DNA of 64,000 nucleotides from Collinsella sp. (GTDB taxonomy: Bacteria > Actinomycetota > Coriobacteriia > Coriobacteriales > Coriobacteriaceae): assembly GCA_019425015.1 (NCBI GenBank), contig JAHYYJ010000010.1:56903-120902 (forward strand), read 5' to 3'. The translations under genes and the position numbers were made by a program. Positions within the stretch are counted from its first letter, which is position 1; each line of letters starts with the position of its first letter. This document shows positions 58,488 to 64,000 of the stretch, one piece after another. The notes under the pieces are model-generated. The model made no database searches, had not been told where the DNA came from, and was given only the letters and a program-made list of their open reading frames with translations.

Positions 58488-60398
58488 GTGAGTTCCGATC
58501 GAAGCAGGGAAATTGTTCGTATTCTCGAAAGCGGGGCGTCCTGGACCACGGCGTCTCAGATCGCTTCGCAGGTTGGATGCTCTTCCCGTACTGTCAAAAG
58601 CGACATCACCGCGCTGAATCGCACCCATGAGGGCATGATTGTTGCCAGCTCGAAGGGCTATCGTATCGAGGATGCCACAGCAGCGGCGCAGCTGCTGTCG
58701 CAGCAGGCGAACGAGGTGCCGCAGACGGCCGAGGCGCGCAAGCGTTATATTCTGTTTGAACTGCTGATGCGCCACCGCAAGGTGCGCGCGGCTGATTTGG
58801 CGGAAAGCCTCTATATCTCGCTTGCGACGCTCGATAATGAGCTGGTTGCCATCAAACGAGAGTTGTCCGGGTACGGCCTGGTGCTGCGTTCGCGCGCGGG
58901 CTCGCTGTATATCGAGGGCAGTGCATCGGGTGAGAAGAAGATGGTCAACCAGCTGATCTTTGACGAGACGAAGGACTATTTCAGCCAAATCGACCTTATC
59001 AATCGCTATTTCCCCAAGCTCGACCTCGCGCAGTTGCAGGAGCGCATCGACGCATGCCTGAAGCGCCGCGGGTTCTACATCAACGGCTATGCGCTCTCGA
59101 GCCTCATCATACATATTGCCATCTTCGTGGAGCGCACAAGCAATGGGTTCGAGTCGGTACCGACGACGGTCAAGGCGGCTCAGCCCGCCGGTAACGAGGC
59201 GCGCGAGGGTCTTGACGAGGTGGCGGGTGAGGTTTGCGCGGCTATCGAGGACCTTTTCTCTATGCTCGTGTCCGATGCCGATCGCGATGCCGTCCGCTTG
59301 ATGCTGGGTGCAAACTTGATTCATGCGAATCGTTTTGAACCAAGTGACCCGGAGCACCGGCATGCGCGCGAGCTGTTGGGTGCGATTGTGGAGCGCGTGC
59401 ACGATCAATTCGGGCTTAATTTGAGCGATGGCGAGTTTGAGCTTCGTTTCTCTCTGCATCTGGCCAATATGCTATCCCGCGTGCGCTGCGGGATGCTGTT
59501 GCGTAACCCGCAGCTCGAGGCCATCAAGAGCAGTCAACCGTTTATTTACGATGTTGCGGTGTTTGTCGCCGATGTCATCGCTGCGGAGACCGGCGTTTCT
59601 GTCAACGAAGACGAAATCGCCTACATCGCGCTCCACGTGGGGTGCTTGGTGGAGGGGCAGCGCGCCAATGCCGATAAACTGCATGCGCTGGTGGTGTGCA
59701 CACGTCACAACGCCTACGAGACTCATATCGACAGTTTCCTCGATGCCCTTGATGCTTGTGTGGTGGTTGAGGGTATCGTGCCTGCCATCGACGCGGCGGG
59801 TGACATCTCGCGCGTTGACCTCGTGATTTCAACCGTGCCGCTGTCGGGGTATTGCCCGGTACCGGTGGTTAATGTCTCTCCGTTCTTTAGCAAGCAAGAT
59901 ATTTCGCTGATGCGTGAGCGTGTCGAAGCGCTGCTTAAGGCGCGCCTGCGGACAAACCTTGAGTGCAGCATGCGCACCTTCTTCACCGAGGATTTCTTTG
60001 CGATCGAGCCCGAGGTTGACGATTGGCGCGATGCGATTTGCAAGATGAGTGCGCCGCTGATCGAGGGTGGCTACGCGTTTGAGAATTTTACTGAGCGCCT
60101 ACTGGAGCGTGAGGACATCAGCTCCAGTGCATACTGTGACATCGCGATGCCACACCCGCTCGATATGGACGCCAAGCGCACTGCCGTCTCGGTCGCTCTG
60201 TTCCCGCGCGGCCTTGCGTGGAACAACGCGACGGTGCATGCGGTGATCATGCTGTCGATTACCCGTGATGACCGGGCGTTTTTTGGCGAGCTGTTCAATT
60301 ACATCTCGGGCGTGCTACTCAAGCCCGGTGCTGTGCGCGCCATCTCCCATGCAAAAAGCTACCAGGAGTTCTTGGACGCCCTGTTGCGTTGTGCGTAG
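58488..60398 (+). CDS. PRD-containing PTS-controlled transcriptional activator (BglG/LicR/MtlR type)
   Basis: 636 residues from GTG 58488. Two N-terminal helix-turn-helix domains (ASQIASQVGCSSRTVKSDI at about 22-40; AADLAESLYISLATLDNEL at about 103-121), two PRD domains (about 190-300 and 310-420, with conserved histidines), an EIIB-like segment (LVVCTRHNAYETHIDS) and an EIIA-type C-terminus with AMPHPLDMDAKR. It is switched by PTS phosphorylation. The adjacent peptidase and EIIA/EIIB genes resemble the E. coli frv set, which also has a PRD regulator. Confidence 0.88.
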   Translation: MSSDRSREIVRILESGASWTTASQIASQVGCSSRTVKSDITALNRTHEGMIVASSKGYRIEDATAAAQLLSQQANEVPQTAEARKRYILFELLMRHRKVRAADLAESLYISLATLDNELVAIKRELSGYGLVLRSRAGSLYIEGSASGEKKMVNQLIFDETKDYFSQIDLINRYFPKLDLAQLQERIDACLKRRGFYINGYALSSLIIHIAIFVERTSNGFESVPTTVKAAQPAGNEAREGLDEVAGEVCAAIEDLFSMLVSDADRDAVRLMLGANLIHANRFEPSDPEHRHARELLGAIVERVHDQFGLNLSDGEFELRFSLHLANMLSRVRCGMLLRNPQLEAIKSSQPFIYDVAVFVADVIAAETGVSVNEDEIAYIALHVGCLVEGQRANADKLHALVVCTRHNAYETHIDSFLDALDACVVVEGIVPAIDAAGDISRVDLVISTVPLSGYCPVPVVNVSPFFSKQDISLMRERVEALLKARLRTNLECSMRTFFTEDFFAIEPEVDDWRDAICKMSAPLIEGGYAFENFTERLLEREDISSSAYCDIAMPHPLDMDAKRTAVSVALFPRGLAWNNATVHAVIMLSITRDDRAFFGELFNYISGVLLKPGAVRAISHAKSYQEFLDALLRCA

Positions 60399-60496
60399 GG
60401 TTTGCGTACAAGCGGGGGTGGCTACGTCAAAAAGGCCCTCCGTCGGGTGGTCGCCTTCTCGCTTGTCGCTTCGCGACATTTCAACTCATAAATAAC

Positions 60497-60530
60497 AACG
60501 CCCGCTCGAGCACATACTCGGGCGGGCGTT
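60497..60530. terminator. Hairpin between the PRD regulator and malY
   Basis: AACGCCCGCTCGAG and CTCGGGCGGGCGTT (60497-60510 with 60517-60530) pair with one mismatch. The region 60431-60549 also has outer arms AAAGGCCCTCC / GGAGGGCCTTT. Confidence 0.65.
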
Positions 60531-60565
60531 GCATGAAAGGAGGGCCTTTGATACGCGGGCGAGGT

Positions 60566-61753
60566 CTACTTGATGAGCTGGTGGGTAGCCATGCGATCCA
60601 TGGCCTCGATGACCAGCTTGCGAGGCATGCCCAGGTTCAAGCGCACGAAGTCGGCGCCGTTCGCGACATAGAAGGTGCCATCGCCCACGATGACGCCCGC
60701 CTTCGCTGCCATGTGGTTGCAGATTTCGGTTGCCGTGGCGCCCGTGCCAGCGATGTTCACCCACGGTAGGTAGGATGCATCCATACGCATGAGCTCCCAA
60801 CCCTTCATCTTCTCCTCGATGAAGGCGGCGGTCTGTGCATAAGACTCGCGCAGATAGTCGGTGATCTGGTCCAGCCACTCCTCGGACTCATCGTAAGCGG
60901 CGATGATGGCGGCGCAGCCAAACGTGTTGGGAGAGGTAATAGAGTTCATCTCCAGGCGATGGCGGAAGATAGTGCGGATGCGCTCGCTGGGGATCATAGA
61001 GTAGGAAGTCTTGAGGCCGCCCAGATTAAAGCCCTTGTTGGGCGAGGTGAGTACGATAAGGTTGTCCAGATAACGCTCGGGCAGCTGCAGGGCCGAGATG
61101 AACGAGCCGGCCATGATGTGCTCGCAGTGAACCTCATCGACCACCAGTAAGCAGTTGTACTTGTGGCAGATCTCGGCGACGCGGGTGATTTCATCGAGCG
61201 TCCAGATGCGACCACCGGGGTTGTGCGGCGAGCAGAACAGGTGCACGCGTGGACGGAAACGATCCATCTGTTCCTCGAGCAGGTCGAAGTCGATGCGATA
61301 GGTGCGATCGCGATAGATGAGCGGGTTTTCGATTACGCGGAACCCGTTGTTGTGCGCCGCGTAGCCAAAGGGGTCGTAGACCGGCGTGTTGAGGATGACG
61401 CAGTCGTTGGGCTGGCAGAATGCCTGATACAGGTAGTGGATGGTCGGGACGGTTCCATAGGCGAGTGTGATCCACTCGCGCTTGACCTCGTTGTTATGGC
61501 GGCGGCGCTGCCAGTTGATGACGGCGTTGTAAAAGCCGTCGTGCGCATAGCCATAGCCGTATGCTCCGTTTTGGGCTACCTCGGCCAGACGCGTGCAGAT
61601 TGCGGGGGCGGCGGCAAAGTCCATGTCGGCGATCCACATGGGAATGTAGTCATCCCCAGCCTTAGGGAATTTCTGCTTGATGATGGCGGGGTCCCACTTG
61701 CGAGCGTGATCGAGCGAGCGGTCAGCCATGGAATCGAAGTCGTAAACCGGCAT
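60566..61753 (-). CDS. MalY/PatB-family cystathionine beta-lyase-type aminotransferase
   Basis: 395 residues of fold-type I PLP enzymes. PMWIADMDFAAAPAI (about 38-52) and YGYAHDGFYNAVINWQRRRH are PatB/MalY markers. LTSPNKGFNLGGLKTSY (about 234-250) holds the Schiff-base lysine, K239; SPHNPGGRIWTLDE is the NPGG loop. It cleaves cystathionine or cysteine conjugates to a thiol, pyruvate and ammonia. Some members are regulators. It is convergent to the PRD regulator and divergent from the peptidase operon. Confidence 0.9.
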   Translation of the reverse strand: MPVYDFDSMADRSLDHARKWDPAIIKQKFPKAGDDYIPMWIADMDFAAAPAICTRLAEVAQNGAYGYGYAHDGFYNAVINWQRRRHNNEVKREWITLAYGTVPTIHYLYQAFCQPNDCVILNTPVYDPFGYAAHNNGFRVIENPLIYRDRTYRIDFDLLEEQMDRFRPRVHLFCSPHNPGGRIWTLDEITRVAEICHKYNCLLVVDEVHCEHIMAGSFISALQLPERYLDNLIVLTSPNKGFNLGGLKTSYSMIPSERIRTIFRHRLEMNSITSPNTFGCAAIIAAYDESEEWLDQITDYLRESYAQTAAFIEEKMKGWELMRMDASYLPWVNIAGTGATATEICNHMAAKAGVIVGDGTFYVANGADFVRLNLGMPRKLVIEAMDRMATHQLIK

Positions 61754-61908
61754 AAGGTATCCTCCTCGGCGATATAGGCGCGACCCGCGGATGTGGGTCG
61801 CACACCGCCGGCGTGGTTCGCATCAGCGGCGTATGTTGCAGATAAGTATGACAAAGATGCATATGGAGCCCCATCCCCAGTAATTGCACGGCCGTGGTGA
61901 AAGGGGAG

Positions 61909-61943
61909 GGGCTTTCACCGTTTCACCGCTACGGTGAAAGCCC
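61909..61943. promoter_or_regulatory. Tandem TTTCACCG arms with a shared partner, upstream of the peptidase-PTS operon
   Basis: GGGCTTTCACCG (61909-61920) and the next TTTCACCG (61921-61928) both pair with CGGTGAAAGCCC (61932-61943), so two stems compete for one partner. As DNA, TTTCACCG-CTA-CGGTGAAA is a palindromic operator. It lies about 100 bases upstream of the peptidase gene. It could act as an operator or as an RNA switch. Confidence 0.55.
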
Positions 61944-62033
61944 GGATACATCATTTGCGGCGCGCTGTCGATACACTCGCATACAGACGCCGCCACTACG
62001 GGCGCCGCCACACGACCACAAGGGGGGTTACCT

Positions 62034-63080
62034 ATGAACAAGGAGCTTATGTTCGCCTTGAGCAACGCCGACGCTGTCGCTTGCCGCGAGGGCGAGGTCC
62101 GCTCCATCATGCATGCCGAGCTTGACGATATCGCCGACGCCGTCGAGTACGACAAACTCGGTTCGATCATGTTTAAGAGCGCGGGTACCGAGGAGAATCC
62201 GGTCCGCATTCTGTTCACCGGCCACATGGACGAGGCCGGCTTTATGGTTCGCTATATTTCCGATATCGGCATGGTTCATGTGATCGGCGTGGGCGGCCCG
62301 CGTAAGAACAGCGTCGAGAGCCAGATTGTGCGCATCAAGACGCGTAGCGGCGAGAAAGTTCGCGGCGTGTTGTTTGCCAAGCGCGATACCGACGGCACTC
62401 CGACCGATATGTACATCGACTTTGGCTGCGAGACGGCTGAAGAAGTCCGTGAGCTGGGCATTGAGATTGGCGACTGGGGAACCTTTGCGGCCGAGTGCGA
62501 GCTCAAGCCCGTGAGTGACATTCTGCTGGGCAAGGCGTTCGACGACCGCGCCGGTGTGTATGTGGTGACCGAGGCCATGAAGCGCCTGGCCAACACCCCG
62601 CACGCAGCCGAGCTGTGGTTCGCCGGTTCCTCTTCCGAGGAGGTTGGCTGCCGTGGTGCTCAGACGGCTGCGGCGCACCTGGATGCCGATATCGTCATCC
62701 CAGTGGACATCGCTAATCCGCCCGAGTTCGATCGCGGTTGGAATAACAGCCGCAAGAACGGCCACGGTCCCATGATCGTGCACTACGACCGCATGCATGT
62801 CCCCAACGAGAAGCTGCTGCACTTCATCGTGGACACCGCCGAGAAGAACAACATCCCCTTCCAGCGTGACCTGTTCAAGGGCGGCGGCACCGATGCCGGC
62901 ACCGCTCATCTAGTGGGAGACGGCAAGCTGGCAACGGTGATCGGCGTGCCGTTGCGCTACTGCCACGGTTCGTGGTCTGTCATGCGTGGTGCCGATTTGG
63001 ACGCGGCAGTCGATCTGGTATGCGCGCTGGCAACCTCGATCGATCGCGTCACCTATGAGGAGCTTAAGAGCTTCGAGTAG
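62034..63080 (+). CDS. M42-family metallopeptidase (FrvX-like aminopeptidase)
   Basis: 348 residues. FTGHMDEAGFMVRYI (about 61-75) is the first metal ligand (H-x-D), FDDRAGVYVV the shared aspartate, SSSEEVGCRGA the paired glutamates, DIANPPEFDRG the next aspartate, and KGGGTDAGTAH the final histidine. These are all the M42 co-catalytic metal residues. The family removes N-terminal residues from peptides; FrvX in the frv operon is the closest context. GGGGGGT precedes the ATG. Confidence 0.92.
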   Translation: MNKELMFALSNADAVACREGEVRSIMHAELDDIADAVEYDKLGSIMFKSAGTEENPVRILFTGHMDEAGFMVRYISDIGMVHVIGVGGPRKNSVESQIVRIKTRSGEKVRGVLFAKRDTDGTPTDMYIDFGCETAEEVRELGIEIGDWGTFAAECELKPVSDILLGKAFDDRAGVYVVTEAMKRLANTPHAAELWFAGSSSEEVGCRGAQTAAAHLDADIVIPVDIANPPEFDRGWNNSRKNGHGPMIVHYDRMHVPNEKLLHFIVDTAEKNNIPFQRDLFKGGGTDAGTAHLVGDGKLATVIGVPLRYCHGSWSVMRGADLDAAVDLVCALATSIDRVTYEELKSFE

Positions 63081-63159
63081 CGCTTCGGCAGTCAACGGTT
63101 TCAATCGGGCGCGCCGTCAAAGCGGTGACGTGCCCGCCGAGCAGAAAGGGATTATCCCG

Positions 63160-63492
63160 GTGGAAAACAACGAACAGCAAATCATGACCATCATCGGCTC
63201 TGCTGGCGCCAGCAAGGGCAAGGCGTTCGCCGCGCTCGCTTGCGTGCGTGAGCGCGACTACGAGGGCGCCCGTGCGCTGCTTGCCGAAGCCAAGGAGGCC
63301 GATCTGGCCGCCCATGCCGCCCAGACCGAGGTGATTACCCAGGCCCTGTCCGGCGCGGAGAACGCCGCCGCTGCGAGCCTGCTTATGGTCCATGCCCAGG
63401 ATCACTACATGACCTCTCAGCTCGCCCGTGACCTCATCGAGGAGATCGTCAAGATCTTCGAGGAGCGCGACGCCGAGGCCAAGCAGGCGTAA
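63160..63492 (+). CDS. PTS lactose/cellobiose-family EIIA component
   Basis: 110 residues from GTG 63160 (AAAGGG upstream); ATG 63184 is a shorter choice. It is helical: GKAFAALACVRERDYEGARALLAEA, then LLMVHAQDHYMTSQLARDLIEEIV. The H-A-Q-D-H motif contains the phospho-accepting histidine of the EIIA-Lac fold. Co-transcribed with the peptidase and EIIB. Confidence 0.9.
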   Translation: MENNEQQIMTIIGSAGASKGKAFAALACVRERDYEGARALLAEAKEADLAAHAAQTEVITQALSGAENAAAASLLMVHAQDHYMTSQLARDLIEEIVKIFEERDAEAKQA

Positions 63493-63585
63493 GAAACACG
63501 TCTGCGAAGGAGCGATGCGCGCTACGAGCGCTGCGGTCCGTTCCTTCTCCAACAGTATTCAATTGCCGTTAGAAAGGGATAAACA

Positions 63586-63948
63586 ATGGCAAAGATGAAC
63601 ATCGTTTTGTGCTGTGCCGGTGGTTTCTCCACCACCATGCTGATGGATCGCATCAAGCAGACGATTCACAACAGCCAGAAGCTCAACGACGATGACTTTG
63701 AGCTCAAGGCCATCGCTGCCGACCTGCTGGACCAGGAGGTCGACCACATGGACGCGTTGATTATGGGTCCTCAGATCGCCCATAAGCTCGAGTCCATCAA
63801 GCCCCTGATTGAGCCTCGTCACATCCCATACGTGATCGTCGATCAGGAGACCTACGGCAAGATGGACGGTGCTACCGTGTTTAAGCAGCTGCTCATCGCC
63901 AAGAAGAAGGCTGACATGGCCCGCGAGGCCGCCGAGGCAAACCAGTAG
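63586..63948 (+). CDS. PTS cellobiose-family EIIB component
   Basis: 120 residues. IVLCCAGGFSTTMLMDRI at the start has the phospho-accepting cysteine (Cys9 or Cys10) in the C-x-x-G-x-S-T loop. MGPQIAHKLESIKPLIEP and IPYVIVDQETYGKMDG complete the EIIB-Lac/Cel fold. AGAAAGGG lies before the ATG. The matching EIIC is not in the window and probably follows. The substrate may be a beta-glucoside or chitobiose-like disaccharide. Confidence 0.92.
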   Translation: MAKMNIVLCCAGGFSTTMLMDRIKQTIHNSQKLNDDDFELKAIAADLLDQEVDHMDALIMGPQIAHKLESIKPLIEPRHIPYVIVDQETYGKMDGATVFKQLLIAKKKADMAREAAEANQ

Positions 63949-64000
63949 GCTCTGTTAGACCAAATTTGACACGATCGGCTGTTCGTCGAACCGGAAAATA

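Overview
This window looks like the chromosome of a gut actinobacterium of the class Coriobacteriia, most likely Collinsella. The evidence is high GC, GCC/GAG/CGC-biased codons, many sugar phosphotransferase (PTS) genes, a flavodoxin, D-lactate dehydrogenase and the gene order holB-ricT-comF. The genus is inferred from overall character, not from a marker gene.

Bases 1-25600 are mostly housekeeping. They hold the tail of a ROK-family glucokinase, inorganic pyrophosphatase, NhaA, an aminotransferase, a STAS protein, tatA-tatC-hypA-hypB-topoisomerase, a zinc-ribbon membrane protein between two long inverted repeats, tmk-holB-ricT, comF, a nuclease-like unknown protein, a solute-binding lipoprotein, hpf, degV, a dehydrogenase with a striking His/Cys tail, an isocitrate dehydrogenase and a SurA-like membrane protein.

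Bases 25600-36400 form a mannose-family PTS locus (EIIA-YajC-EIIB-EIIC-EIID) with a GntR/UTRA repressor, AgaS, NagA, an aldose-epimerase-like protein, LacC and a YhcH/EbgC-type protein. Together they predict uptake and breakdown of N-acetylgalactosamine: PTS import, NagA deacetylation, AgaS deamination/isomerisation to tagatose-6-phosphate, LacC phosphorylation. Two identical palindromes (TGGTTACTACCA) upstream of the PTS operon and of agaS are the likely repressor operators. A short NagA tail remnant lies after lacC.

Bases 36400-37310 carry a small unknown gene and a secreted-protein gene broken by one amber codon. From 37562 to 53051 lies a 15.5-kb integrated mobilizable element. It is bounded by a 47-bp direct repeat that is the 3' part of tRNA-Thr(CGT); the intact tRNA is at 53007-53082. 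The element carries a tyrosine integrase, an excisionase-like protein, a RecA-fold ATPase, MobC, a VirD4-type coupling protein, a relaxase, DUF4313-like and DUF2958-like genes, a surface protein and a defence module. The module is a GmrSD-like DUF262/DUF1524 protein abutting an MmeI-like restriction-methylase that has a 1-nt frameshift. I see no VirB4 or other mating-pore genes, so it is probably mobilized rather than self-transmissible.

Bases 53100-64000 return to the chromosome: an orphan EIIB paralogue whose phospho-histidine is a tyrosine, a MITE-like repeat, galM diverging from a DeoR regulator, a Phd/RelE pair whose toxin has an internal stop, D-lactate dehydrogenase, and a PTS regulator/peptidase cluster (PRD activator, MalY/PatB lyase, M42 peptidase, EIIA, EIIB) resembling the frv layout. 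The window ends just after EIIB.
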